Assembly (NCBI GenBank): GCA_947487525.1
Contig: CANKWR010000020.1
Span: 1-32,527, forward strand
Reading direction: 5' to 3'
Length of the DNA: 32,527 nucleotides
DNA from: Bacteroidota bacterium
GTDB taxonomy: Bacteria > Bacteroidota > Bacteroidia > Chitinophagales > Chitinophagaceae
The notes below the pieces were generated by a model. It searched no databases. It was not told where the DNA came from and was given only the letters and a program-made list of their open reading frames with translations. Below are positions 24,291-32,527 of this stretch, one piece after another (position 1 is the stretch's first letter; each line of letters starts with the position of its first letter). A program made the translations under genes and the position numbers.

Positions 24291-25553
24291 ATGACAACCT
24301 TACTCAAGCAGGTCAAAATTGCAGATGCACAGTCGCCTTTTAACGGCAAAATCAAAGATATTCTCTTAGACAATCACAAAATCGTTTCCATTACGGATCA
24401 CTGTACCGAAAAAGCTGACCAAACCATCGATGGCAAGGATCTAATAGTGAGTCCTGGATTTGTCGATCCTTTTGTACAATTCTGTGATCCAGGAATGGAA
24501 CACAGAGAAAATTTAGCAACAGGTGCAAATGCAGCGCTACAAGGTGGATTTACGACTGTATTTACCGTTCCCAATACACAACCAACGGTGGATACTAAAT
24601 CACAGGTTACCTACATCAAACAACATAGTCAGGATTTACCCATACATGTTTTACCCATTGGCGCTTTATCCAAGAAAATAGAAGGAAAGGATTTAGCTGA
24701 AATGATAGACATGCATAACAATGGAGCTGTTGCTTTTAGTGATGGACTCTACCCTGTTCAATCTACTTTATTGTTTTTGAAAGCATTACAATATGTAAAA
24801 GCTTTTGATGGTGTGGCCATCCAAATGCCCATTGATAAAAGTTTAGGGAGTTTGGGCTTAATGAATGAAGGCATTGTTTCTACTCAACTTGGCTTACCTG
24901 GAATTCCAGCCATAGCGGAAGAATTAATGATCGCACGTGACATAGAATTATTAAAATATACGCAATCAAAATTACATATTACCGGAGTGAGTACCGCTAA
25001 AGGAATTGCATTGATTGCGGCTGCTAAAAAAGAGGGTTTACATATTACTTGTAGTGTGACCCCCTATCATTTATTTTTTACCGATGAAGATTTAACCAAT
25101 TACGATACTTTGTTAAAAGTGTTTCCTCCCTTAAGAACTAAAGCGGATCAAAAAGCATTATTAAAAGGAATTGAAGACGCAACAGTAGATTGTATAAGCT
25201 CACATCATTTACCACAGGATTGGGATGGCAAAACGGTTGAGTTTGAAAATGCAAAATCAGGTATTGCATGTATCGAAACTACCTATGCAACGGTGCAACA
25301 TCAACTACCAAATTTATCTGATACACAAATTGCACAATTGTTTTCTGAAAATGCAAGAAACATATTTAACCTTCCATCGGCTACCATTATTGAAGGAAAT
25401 GAGGCAGAACTAACCTTATTCAGTAAAAATCAAACTACCTGTTTAAGTCGTCAACAATCTAAAAGCAAATCCGCAAATGCTCCTTTTTGGGATATCCCCT
25501 TAAAGGGAAAAATAATGGGTACTTATGCTAAAGGAAAACTACATATAAACTAA
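24291..25553 (+). CDS. Dihydroorotase homologue lacking metal ligands (probably non-catalytic)
   Basis: The 420-residue protein has the amidohydrolase/dihydroorotase fold and many conserved segments (SPGFVDP, FTVPNTQPT, GIACIET, NARNIFNLP). The catalytic positions are replaced: DxHVH is D59-P-F61-V-Q63; the HVST histidine is G232 (ITGVST); the first His of VTPHH is Y259; and the catalytic Asp of TDHAPH is H305 in SSHHLP. It should therefore not bind zinc or catalyse. Inactive dihydroorotases are known as structural partners of aspartate carbamoyltransferase in other bacteria; PyrB here could be the partner (inference). I use ATG 24291, as the frame further upstream runs through the tRNA. DUF4199 follows after 31 bases. 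Confidence 0.9.
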   Translation: MTTLLKQVKIADAQSPFNGKIKDILLDNHKIVSITDHCTEKADQTIDGKDLIVSPGFVDPFVQFCDPGMEHRENLATGANAALQGGFTTVFTVPNTQPTVDTKSQVTYIKQHSQDLPIHVLPIGALSKKIEGKDLAEMIDMHNNGAVAFSDGLYPVQSTLLFLKALQYVKAFDGVAIQMPIDKSLGSLGLMNEGIVSTQLGLPGIPAIAEELMIARDIELLKYTQSKLHITGVSTAKGIALIAAAKKEGLHITCSVTPYHLFFTDEDLTNYDTLLKVFPPLRTKADQKALLKGIEDATVDCISSHHLPQDWDGKTVEFENAKSGIACIETTYATVQHQLPNLSDTQIAQLFSENARNIFNLPSATIIEGNEAELTLFSKNQTTCLSRQQSKSKSANAPFWDIPLKGKIMGTYAKGKLHIN

Positions 25554-25584
25554 ACCAATAAACAACACCCCACATTAAATTCTT

Positions 25585-26103
25585 ATGGAAAATAAAATAA
25601 CAAGTCATATTGTAAAAGGAATTATCTTAAGTGCTATCTCCATCGTTTTTGCTATTGTAGTATACACATTTAATTTATATGAAATGAGTGTATTGAGTTA
25701 TATTAATTATGCATTATTCATTGGAGGATTAATATATGGTGGCATATTATTTTCAAATGAAAATAGCAATAATGTAACTTTTGGCAATGTATTTGCACAT
25801 GGATTTAAAACAACTGCAGTTGTTATTGTAATCACAGCATTATATACTTATTTGTCAGTTGAATTTTTATTTCCGGATATGGTTGATAAGGCCATCTTAA
25901 TCTCGAAAAAAGAAATGTTGAAAAATCCTAAAATGACCGCGGAAATGATTGATCAATCAACGGCAATGGTTAAAAAGTATTTCATTCCATTTGCACTTGG
26001 TGGTACCATTATAGGAACTGGATTTTTAGGACTTATCGGTTCTTTAATTGGTGCAGCAGTAGCCAAGAAAAATACCAACCCATTTGAAAACACGGCAGTT
26101 TAA
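25585..26103 (+). CDS. DUF4199 membrane protein
   Basis: The 172-residue protein has four hydrophobic segments (about 10-28, 37-56, 73-90 and 134-156), with a conserved NVTFGNVFAHGFKTTAVV motif in the middle and a polar stretch (KKEMLKNPKMTAEMIDQ) before the last segment. This is the DUF4199 pattern, found mainly in Bacteroidota next to dihydroorotase and glycosyltransferase genes, as here (31 bases after, 19 bases before). The function is not known. It should sit in the inner membrane, and the operon position suggests an envelope role. Confidence 0.85.
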   Translation: MENKITSHIVKGIILSAISIVFAIVVYTFNLYEMSVLSYINYALFIGGLIYGGILFSNENSNNVTFGNVFAHGFKTTAVVIVITALYTYLSVEFLFPDMVDKAILISKKEMLKNPKMTAEMIDQSTAMVKKYFIPFALGGTIIGTGFLGLIGSLIGAAVAKKNTNPFENTAV

Positions 26104-26122
26104 TGCGTATTAAAAAAATATT

Positions 26123-27064
26123 ATGCAAATATCAGTAGTCATCCCCTTGTTTAACGAAGCCGATTCATTGCCTGAATTAATGCAATGGATTGACCGTGTG
26201 ATGCAAGAAAATAAGTTTAGCTATGAAGTGATCATGGTGGACGATGGAAGTGATGATGATAGTTGGGCGGTGATTGAAAAATTAAGGGCTGAATTTGCAG
26301 GATTAAAAGGAATTCGTTTTCAACGCAACTATGGTAAATCAGCTGCATTGAATGAAGGTTTTAAAGCAGCTCAAGGGGAAATCGTGGTAACAATGGATGC
26401 TGATTTACAAGACTCCCCTGACGAGATACCTGAGTTTTATGACATGATTATGAACCAAGGGTATCATTTAGTAAGCGGCTGGAAAAAGAAAAGATACGAT
26501 AATACATTTACTAAAAATATCCCTTCCAAAATTTACAATGCAGTAGCCCGAAAAAGTTCCGGTATTCATTTACATGATTTCAATTGTGGTATTAAAGCCT
26601 ACCAATTGAAAGTGGTAAAAAGTATTGAGGTATTTGGTGAAATGCACCGATATATACCCATATTGGCAAAATGGGCAGGCTTCAAAAAAATTGGAGAGAA
26701 AGTGGTCGTGCACCAAGCAAGAAAATATGGCACTACTAAATTTGGTTGGGAAAGATTTGTGAATGGATTTTTAGATTTAATGACCATTCAGTTTTTATCA
26801 AAATTTGGCAAGAAACCAATGCAGTTTTTTGGTTTACTGGGCACATTTTGTTTTTTAATTGGATTGGGATCGGTGGGATACATTATTGTCTCCAAATTTA
26901 TTCAACCTGAAGCAAGCATTACGAATAAACCCGCATTTTATATTGCATTAACTTCAATGCTAATTGGTGCTCAATTGTTCCTAGCTGGTTTCTTAGGTGA
27001 ATTGATTAATCGCAATGCCCCAGAAAGAAACAGTTATTTAATATCCGAAAAACTAGGATGGTAA
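26123..27064 (+). CDS. Family 2 glycosyltransferase with two C-terminal membrane helices
   Basis: The 313-residue protein is a GT2 enzyme of the DPM1/ArnC/GtrB kind. The N-terminal GT-A domain shows VIPLFNEADSL, the nucleotide-binding VDDGSDD (D40-D41), and the metal-binding D92-A-D94 in VTMDADLQDSPDE. HDFNCGIKAY, and RYGTTKFGW-like KYGTTKFGW, are typical of the group. Two helices near 233-256 and 273-297 anchor it. Relatives transfer a sugar to a polyprenyl phosphate carrier, so it probably makes a lipid-linked sugar at the inner membrane. Its last codons overlap the next gene by seven bases, indicating translational coupling. The sugar is not readable. Confidence 0.92.
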   Translation: MQISVVIPLFNEADSLPELMQWIDRVMQENKFSYEVIMVDDGSDDDSWAVIEKLRAEFAGLKGIRFQRNYGKSAALNEGFKAAQGEIVVTMDADLQDSPDEIPEFYDMIMNQGYHLVSGWKKKRYDNTFTKNIPSKIYNAVARKSSGIHLHDFNCGIKAYQLKVVKSIEVFGEMHRYIPILAKWAGFKKIGEKVVVHQARKYGTTKFGWERFVNGFLDLMTIQFLSKFGKKPMQFFGLLGTFCFLIGLGSVGYIIVSKFIQPEASITNKPAFYIALTSMLIGAQLFLAGFLGELINRNAPERNSYLISEKLGW

Positions 27065-28188
27065 ATTCTTTGGTTATAATTGGTCCGGGTTGGCCTTTAA
27101 GAGGCGGCCTATCTGCTTTTGACGAACAATTGGCAAGAACATTTAATGATAAAAAGATAGATAGTTCAATAGTCTCTTTTTCCTTGCAGTATCCATCTTT
27201 GTTATTTCCGGGAAGTACTCAATATACGAATGATCCTGCTCCAAAAGAGGTTACCATTTTTTCAATTATTAATTCAATCAATCCATTCAATTGGATACGG
27301 GTGGGTTTAAGATTAAAAAAACAAAAACCTGATTTAATCATCGTACGTTATTGGATTCCTTTTTTAGCACCCTGTTTAGGAACTATTTGTAGAATTGCTA
27401 AATCCAATAAACATACAAAAGTTATTTCCATCGTAGACAACATGATTCCACATGAAAAAAGAATGGGTGATCGTCAACTGACCAACTATTTTGCAAAATC
27501 AGTAGATGGGTTTTTAACCATGAGCCAAAAAGTTTCAAACGATGTGCAGCGTTTTTCTGATAAACCCATTGTAATGTCACCTCACCCTATTTTTGCGCAT
27601 TTTGGCAATCCAATTACAAAAGCGGAAGCCAGAAAAATAATTGGCCAACAAGAAGAAGATAAAATAATTTTATTTTTTGGTTTCATCCGTCATTACAAAG
27701 GACTGGATATGTTGATTAAAGCAATGGCTACGGCTACCATTAAAAATGCCAACATCAAATTAATGGTGGTGGGTGAATTTTATGAAAATGCCCAGCCTTA
27801 TTATGATTTAATAAAATCTTTGGAATTAGAAGACCGCATTATATTACATACCCAATTTGTCCCTGATGAGGAAGTGAAAAACTATGTATGCAGTGCGGAT
27901 TTTATCATTCAACCTTATCGCAATGCTACACAAAGTGGTGTCACTCCCCTTGCCTATCATTTTGAAATACCTATGTTGGTGACCAATGTTGGCGCTTTGG
28001 CTGATACAGTGCCCCATGATAAGGTTGGTTTTGTAGTGGATCCGACTGTTGAAGCAATCGCAAGTGGAATTGGTCAATTGTATGAAAAAGGAACAGATCA
28101 TTTTAAATCCCATATTCAAGCTGAAAAGAAAAAATACAGTTGGGAGCAAATGGCAGATAATTTTTTAATTTTACAACAACAATTATAA
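27058..28188 (+). CDS. Family 4 glycosyltransferase
   Basis: The 376-residue protein has the GT-B fold. The N-terminal half opens with a glycine-rich acceptor segment (GPGWPLRGGLSAFDEQLA). The C-terminal half holds IILFFGFIRHYKGLDMLIKA, the donor-binding KLMVVGEFYENAQPY, and a YRNATQSGVTPLAYHFEIP segment in the place of the usual EPFGxxxxEA motif. It starts inside the end of the GT2 gene (ATGGTAA overlap), so the two are coupled. It probably adds a sugar to a surface glycan precursor; donor and acceptor are unknown. Confidence 0.88.
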   Translation: MVNSLVIIGPGWPLRGGLSAFDEQLARTFNDKKIDSSIVSFSLQYPSLLFPGSTQYTNDPAPKEVTIFSIINSINPFNWIRVGLRLKKQKPDLIIVRYWIPFLAPCLGTICRIAKSNKHTKVISIVDNMIPHEKRMGDRQLTNYFAKSVDGFLTMSQKVSNDVQRFSDKPIVMSPHPIFAHFGNPITKAEARKIIGQQEEDKIILFFGFIRHYKGLDMLIKAMATATIKNANIKLMVVGEFYENAQPYYDLIKSLELEDRIILHTQFVPDEEVKNYVCSADFIIQPYRNATQSGVTPLAYHFEIPMLVTNVGALADTVPHDKVGFVVDPTVEAIASGIGQLYEKGTDHFKSHIQAEKKKYSWEQMADNFLILQQQL

Positions 28189-28211
28189 ACATATTTTAAT
28201 ACCAACAATAT

Positions 28212-28793
28212 ATGTCAATCCAAGCCATTAAAGATATTATCCAAGGTTCTATAGATGTTAAGCAGCAATTATTAGCTGACGAACACTTAGTTCAACAAAT
28301 TCATGTGGTTACCGATGTAATCACTAAAGCTTTTCAAAATGGAAATGCAGTTTATTTTGCAGGCAATGGAGGCAGTGCTGCTGATGCGCAACATTTAGCT
28401 GCTGAATTTTCAGGTCGTTTTTATAAAGATCGTAAAGCTTTACCTTCGGATGCCTTGCATTGCAATACCTCTTATTTAACTGCTGTTGCCAATGATTATA
28501 GCTATGATGTTATTTATGCAAGGCTACTAGAAGGCTTGGCAAAACCAGGAGATGTTTTGGTGGGTATTAGTACCTCGGGCAACTCTGGCAATATTGTTAA
28601 AGCATTTGAAATGGCTAAAACCATTGGAGTAACTACCATCGGATTTACAGGACAAAAAGGAGGCACCATGAAAGAACTTGGTGATTATTTAATTAATATT
28701 CCTTCCAACACCACACCCCGTATACAAGAATCACATATTTTAGTTGGACACATTATTTGTGAATTAGTGGAGATCAATATTTTTGGAAAGTAA
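28212..28793 (+). CDS. gmhA: Sedoheptulose-7-phosphate isomerase
   Basis: GmhA converts sedoheptulose 7-phosphate to D-glycero-D-manno-heptose 7-phosphate, the first step of ADP- or GDP-heptose synthesis for lipopolysaccharide or other glycans. The SIS fold is evident: GNGGSAADAQHLAAEFSGRF (51-70), GISTSGNSGN (118-127). Known active-site residues fall at the same numbers as in E. coli: H61, E65, Q172 and H180. At 193 residues it is standard. It follows the GT4 gene by 23 bases and is followed by the gmhB-like gene, so heptose is probably used by this cluster. Confidence 0.95.
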   Translation: MSIQAIKDIIQGSIDVKQQLLADEHLVQQIHVVTDVITKAFQNGNAVYFAGNGGSAADAQHLAAEFSGRFYKDRKALPSDALHCNTSYLTAVANDYSYDVIYARLLEGLAKPGDVLVGISTSGNSGNIVKAFEMAKTIGVTTIGFTGQKGGTMKELGDYLINIPSNTTPRIQESHILVGHIICELVEINIFGK

Positions 28794-28829
28794 ACAATCC
28801 TTCTTTTTTAATCCCTTTATCCATTTAAT

Positions 28830-29381
28830 ATGTCTTTTCAAATTACGGACGTCAAACCCCACTGGACGCTATTTTTAGATAGAGATGGGGTAATTAATGT
28901 AGAAAAGAACGAGGATTATATTAGAAATTGGGAGGAATTTCAATTTTACGAGGAAAGCTTATTGGCGATGCCAATTCTTGCGGCCAAATTCAAAACCATT
29001 GTGATTGCGACCAATCAAAAAGGCATTGGCAAAGGTTTGATGACTGAAGCCGATTTGTCAAATATACATCGCAATATGTTGGCTCAAATTCATGCAGTTG
29101 GTGGAAGGATTGATCATATTTATTATTGCACAGATTTAGACAATGAATCACTCAATAGAAAACCACAGCCTGGCATGGCTTTTCAAGCTCAATCTCAGTT
29201 TCCTTCAATTAATTTTAAGGAATCAATTATGGTTGGGAACAGACCAAGTGATATGTATTTTGGCAAAAATGCGGGGATGAATACCGTTTATTTAAATACT
29301 ACACATCCTGAAACACCCAATACCCACCCCGCCATAGATATCAGGTTTGATACCTTATTGGCTTTTGCTAAAGCACTGTAA
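28830..29381 (+). CDS. GmhB-like HAD-IIIA phosphatase with altered zinc loop
   Basis: The 183-residue protein is a HAD phosphatase like GmhB, which removes the 1- or 7-phosphate from heptose bisphosphate. The nucleophile motif is LFLDRDGVIN (D17, D19), motif II is ATNQKGIG (T61) and the lysine is K111 in NRKPQPG. Two features differ. The zinc-binding CxH...CxC loop is reduced to C100 in YYCTDLDNESLNRKP, without the other three ligands. Motif IV, normally GDxxxD, is G136-N137-RPSD141. Both may be lineage traits, but they leave the exact substrate open. It follows gmhA by 36 bases, supporting a heptose role. Confidence 0.85.
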   Translation: MSFQITDVKPHWTLFLDRDGVINVEKNEDYIRNWEEFQFYEESLLAMPILAAKFKTIVIATNQKGIGKGLMTEADLSNIHRNMLAQIHAVGGRIDHIYYCTDLDNESLNRKPQPGMAFQAQSQFPSINFKESIMVGNRPSDMYFGKNAGMNTVYLNTTHPETPNTHPAIDIRFDTLLAFAKAL

Positions 29382-29399
29382 TGTTTATTATATTTGAGT

Positions 29400-30215
29400 A
29401 TGATTAAGCGTATTTTATTTTTTGCATTCCTTATATCCATCACTACCATAGCAGTTGCACAAAACAACATGGATAGTACTGGAGTAGCTTTGCAATTCAT
29501 TGCTAAAGGAATTACCGAAGACTCTACCGTACAAAAAAGACATTACGCAGATAGTTTATTTACTAGAACATTGGTGCAAACTTTAAAAAATCCATTTTCA
29601 TTTAATTATACTTTTGATTCTTTAGTGAGTGTGAAAATTATAACTGCACCAGATAAAAGCTTTAAATTTTTTAGTTGGCAATTAGACAATGAAGATGGTA
29701 CTTTTTCCCAAAAAGGAGCCATGCAAATGAATGCGCCTGATGGTCAATTAAAATTATTGCCTTTTTTCGATGATTCTGAGTATTTTGAAAATCCCAACAA
29801 TGAAATTTCCAATCGTAAACATTGGCATGGGGCAATTTACTATGACATTGTTCAAAACCAGTTCAACAATAAAACTTATTATACCTTATTGGGGTATGAT
29901 GAAAACAATGCCGATATTTCTCATAAAATTATAGAAGTAATTCATTTTGAGAACAATGAGCCGGTATTAGGCGGTGATTTTTTTATCTACCCAGAGGATG
30001 AAAGTTTTCCTAAACAACCCATCAAACGCTTTATTCTTTCGTATAAAAAAGGCAGCAACGCTTATATAAGAACGGACAACAACAATGCACAGCTCGTTTT
30101 ATCTGAATTAAGTAGTATCGAAAACAATTTGAAACTTAAAAATACATTAGTGCCCAATGGGGATGATTTGTATTTTGAATGGACAAATGGCAAATGGGTC
30201 ATGCGTAGGTATTAA
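29400..30215 (+). CDS. Secreted protein of unknown function
   Basis: I do not recognise this 271-residue protein. It has a signal peptide (IKRILFFAFLISITTIAVA, cleavage probably at residue 20), so it is exported. The mature part is beta-rich with many aromatic and Asp/Asn residues, no cysteine and no catalytic motif that I know; phrases such as FFSWQLDNEDGTFSQKGA and GAIYYDIVQNQFNNKTYYTLLGYDEN suggest a beta-sandwich or propeller-like strand pattern. I use ATG 29400 rather than a TTG two codons before. It is the last gene of the dihydroorotase-homologue/glycosyltransferase run and converges on lepA with an 18-base gap. Confidence 0.75.
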   Translation: MIKRILFFAFLISITTIAVAQNNMDSTGVALQFIAKGITEDSTVQKRHYADSLFTRTLVQTLKNPFSFNYTFDSLVSVKIITAPDKSFKFFSWQLDNEDGTFSQKGAMQMNAPDGQLKLLPFFDDSEYFENPNNEISNRKHWHGAIYYDIVQNQFNNKTYYTLLGYDENNADISHKIIEVIHFENNEPVLGGDFFIYPEDESFPKQPIKRFILSYKKGSNAYIRTDNNNAQLVLSELSSIENNLKLKNTLVPNGDDLYFEWTNGKWVMRRY

Positions 30216-30233
30216 TCCCATAGTTTACCAATA

Positions 30234-32018
30234 TTAATCCAGCTTCAACACCGCTAAGAAAGCTTCTTGTGGAATTTCTACGTTTCCAATTTGACGCATT
30301 CTCTTTTTACCTTCTTTTTGCTTTTCTAATAATTTACGTTTACGGCTAATATCACCACCATAACATTTTGCAGTTACGTCCTTACGCATCGCTGAGATAT
30401 TTTCACGTGCAACCACTTTAGCACCAATAGCAGCTTGAATGGCTATTTGGAACTGTTGCTTGGTCAATAATTCTTTTAATTTCTCACATAATTTACGTCC
30501 AAAATCAGCCGATTTACCACGGTGAATGAGTGCACTCAATGCATCTACTTTCTCCCCATTCAATAAAATATCCATTTTCACAATATCTGCTTCTCTAAAT
30601 CCAATTTGGGTATAGTCAAAAGAAGCATACCCTCTAGTGCCACTCTTTAATTTATCATAGAAATCAAATACAATCTCTGTTAATGGCATTTCAAAAATCA
30701 ACTCTACACGTGTAGGCGTTAAATAACTCTGGTTTATCAACATTCCTCTTTTGCCTAAACATAAAGTAATGATGTTTCCAATATAGTCAGGGGTAGTAAT
30801 AATTTGAGCTCTAATAAATGGCTCTTCGATGTAATCAATTTTTACAGGATCGGGCATCTCTGTTGGATTGTTTACAATAATCTTTTCTTTTCTAGTGGTA
30901 TAAGCTATGAAACTTACGTTAGGAACAGTGGTAATCACGGTTTGATTAAACTCACGCTCCAAACGCTCTTGTATGATTTCCATATGCAATAAACCAAGGA
31001 ATCCGCAACGGAATCCAAAGCCCAAAGCTTGAGAAGTTTCCAATTCAAAAGTTAAGGAAGCATCATTTAATTGTAATTTATCCATACAATCACGCAACTC
31101 CTCAAACTCATCGGTGTTTACTGGATAAATACCCGCAAATACCATGGGTTTTACTTCCTCAAATCCATTGATCATCTCACCAGGATTGTTGGCTAGGGTG
31201 ATGGTATCTCCTACTTTAACTTCTTTAGCATTTTTAATACCTGTAATAATATATCCAACATCACCTGCTCTAACTTCCGCCTTTGGCGTCATGGCTAATT
31301 TCAGTACGCCAACTTCATCTGCGATATAATCCTTACCAGAGGCAACAAATTGTATTTTATCATTCTTCTTTAAAACACCATTCATAATTCGGTAGTACAC
31401 AATAATACCTCTGAAGCTATTAAATACACTATCAAATATCAATGCTTGTAATGGCGCTTCCGTATCTCCTGTTGGTGCTGGAATACGCTCACAAACTGCT
31501 TGTAATATTTCTTCAATACCAATACCGCTTCTTCCACTCGCCAATAAAATATCTTCCTGCTTACATCCAATTAAATCAATAATTTGATCGGTTACTTCTG
31601 GAATTTTAGCACCATCCATATCAATTTTATTAATTACGGGAATAATCTCTAAATTATTGTCTAATGCCAGGTATAAATTGGAAATAGTTTGTGCTTGTAT
31701 TCCTTGAGAAGCATCCACCAACAATAACGCTCCTTCACATGCAGCAAGCGCACGGCTTACTTCATAACTAAAATCAACGTGTCCGGGAGTATCAATCAAA
31801 TTCAAAGTATATGTTTCTCCCTTATAAACATAATTAATCTGAATCGCATGACTCTTAATGGTAATCCCTTTCTCACGCTCCAAATCCATATCATCTAATA
31901 CCTGATTCATCATTTCACGTTCAGTGATCGTTTTTGTATGCTCCAATAAACGGTCTGCCAAGGTACTTTTACCGTGATCGATGTGTGCGATGATACAAAA
32001 ATTTCTTATGTTCTTCAT
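30234..32018 (-). CDS. lepA: Elongation factor 4 (LepA)
   Basis: LepA is a ribosomal GTPase that aids translation or ribosome assembly under stress. The 594 residues are close to the E. coli 599. GTP-binding motifs are [18 protein letters not shown] and NKIDMDGA; the LepA-specific C-terminus includes [28 protein letters not shown] and [24 protein letters not shown]. It lies 24 bases after tpiA on the same strand. Frame and length are normal. Confidence 0.98.
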   Translation of the reverse strand: MKNIRNFCIIAHIDHGKSTLADRLLEHTKTITEREMMNQVLDDMDLEREKGITIKSHAIQINYVYKGETYTLNLIDTPGHVDFSYEVSRALAACEGALLLVDASQGIQAQTISNLYLALDNNLEIIPVINKIDMDGAKIPEVTDQIIDLIGCKQEDILLASGRSGIGIEEILQAVCERIPAPTGDTEAPLQALIFDSVFNSFRGIIVYYRIMNGVLKKNDKIQFVASGKDYIADEVGVLKLAMTPKAEVRAGDVGYIITGIKNAKEVKVGDTITLANNPGEMINGFEEVKPMVFAGIYPVNTDEFEELRDCMDKLQLNDASLTFELETSQALGFGFRCGFLGLLHMEIIQERLEREFNQTVITTVPNVSFIAYTTRKEKIIVNNPTEMPDPVKIDYIEEPFIRAQIITTPDYIGNIITLCLGKRGMLINQSYLTPTRVELIFEMPLTEIVFDFYDKLKSGTRGYASFDYTQIGFREADIVKMDILLNGEKVDALSALIHRGKSADFGRKLCEKLKELLTKQQFQIAIQAAIGAKVVARENISAMRKDVTAKCYGGDISRKRKLLEKQKEGKKRMRQIGNVEIPQEAFLAVLKLD

Positions 32019-32042
32019 GTAGTGAAACTAATTTTTAAAAAT

Positions 32043-32527
32043 CTATTTAAGTGCATTAATAATGGCTGCAAATTCAGTAGCAATCAAGGATGCACCACCT
32101 ATTAAACCTCCATCCACGTCGGGTTGAGAAAATATTTCTTTTGCGTTGGTAGCTTTAACACTTCCTCCATATAATATAGAAATTTGATCTGCAATGGCTT
32201 GACCATATTTAATAGCAAAAACTGAACGTATATAGGCGTGAATTTCTTGCGCTTGCTCACTAGAGGCAGTTTTACCAGTACCAATGGCCCAGATAGGTTC
32301 GTAAGCAATGACCACTTCGGTAATTTGATCCGGACTTAAATGAAATAATGAATTCTTTAATTGTGTTTCTACGAAATTATTTTGCGTACCTGCTTCTCTT
32401 ATTTCCAGAGGCTCACCACAACAAAATATAGGGGTACTTCCCGTTGCTAAAACGGCATCGGTTTTTTCAGCTAAAAAGGCATCGGTTTCTGCGAAATATG
32501 CTCTACGTTCAGAATGTCCTAATACAA
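32043..32527 (-). CDS. tpiA: Triosephosphate isomerase (partial, 5' end off window)
   Basis: The minus strand reads open from the right edge to a stop at 32043, about 161 residues of a 250-residue enzyme. It interconverts dihydroxyacetone phosphate and glyceraldehyde 3-phosphate. Visible motifs are GHSERR (with the catalytic His in the family), [23 protein letters not shown] (catalytic Glu, phosphate loop) and YGGSVK. An ATG at 32315 inside the gene is not the start, because the coding sequence continues upstream with conserved TIM residues. lepA follows. Confidence 0.96.
   Translation of the reverse strand, partial: VLGHSERRAYFAETDAFLAEKTDAVLATGSTPIFCCGEPLEIREAGTQNNFVETQLKNSLFHLSPDQITEVVIAYEPIWAIGTGKTASSEQAQEIHAYIRSVFAIKYGQAIADQISILYGGSVKATNAKEIFSQPDVDGGLIGGASLIATEFAAIINALK

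Overview
The window reads as a gene-dense chromosomal segment of a low-GC Bacteroidota bacterium, probably near the Chitinophagaceae (the family-level guess is inference). The pointers are lineage-typical families (DUF4199, WbqC-like, DUF1599 next to a DoxX/MauE-like protein, M56 peptidase with BlaI, DUF721 after recF), weak or absent Shine-Dalgarno sequences, and several upstream elements matching the Bacteroidota -7 box TAnnTTTG. About 32 protein genes and one tRNA are visible. Both ends cut a gene: a phosphotransferase on the left and tpiA on the right. No intergenic stretch exceeds about 180 bases.

Layout. 1-2862: APH-fold sugar-kinase-like gene, divergent from a Tat-exported glycosylasparaginase-family hydrolase and CutC. 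2854-5408: serA divergent from a lipoprotein beta-lactamase-fold serine hydrolase, with a perfect 8+8 inverted repeat between them. 5502-9830: membrane pyrophosphatase with a C-terminal extension, a terminator, then a BlaI-type repressor and M56 antirepressor pair with a near-perfect palindrome at the repressor promoter. 9813-15579: wbqC-like, a LEA14-like lipoprotein, pyrE, a Nudix gene, coaD-pyrB-pyrR, and recF with a DciA-like gene. 15594-21130: a CBS protein, a DoxX/MauE-like redox protein, DUF1599, folP, an FKBP lipoprotein with nrnA, and ndk. 21180-24192: a DEAD-box helicase, an AT-rich islet with a membrane-anchored GH25 muramidase and an unrecognised secreted protein, four consecutive hairpins, and tRNA-Pro(GGG). 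24291-30215: a same-strand run of a degenerate dihydroorotase, DUF4199, two glycosyltransferases, gmhA, a gmhB-like phosphatase and a secreted unknown. 30234 to the end: lepA and partial tpiA.

How the genes may work together. Pyrimidine synthesis is represented by pyrE, pyrB, pyrR and a dihydroorotase homologue that has lost its metal ligands, so the latter may be structural, perhaps a partner of PyrB. The glycosyltransferases and heptose-phosphate genes suggest surface glycan assembly. The BlaI/M56 pair may control itself and possibly the nearby serine hydrolase, because both upstream regions carry TTACRA/TYGTAA half-sites. Most of the window is housekeeping. The best leads are this candidate regulon with its unusual M56 sensor region, the metal-less dihydroorotase, the pyrophosphatase tail, and the muramidase/hairpin islet beside the tRNA.
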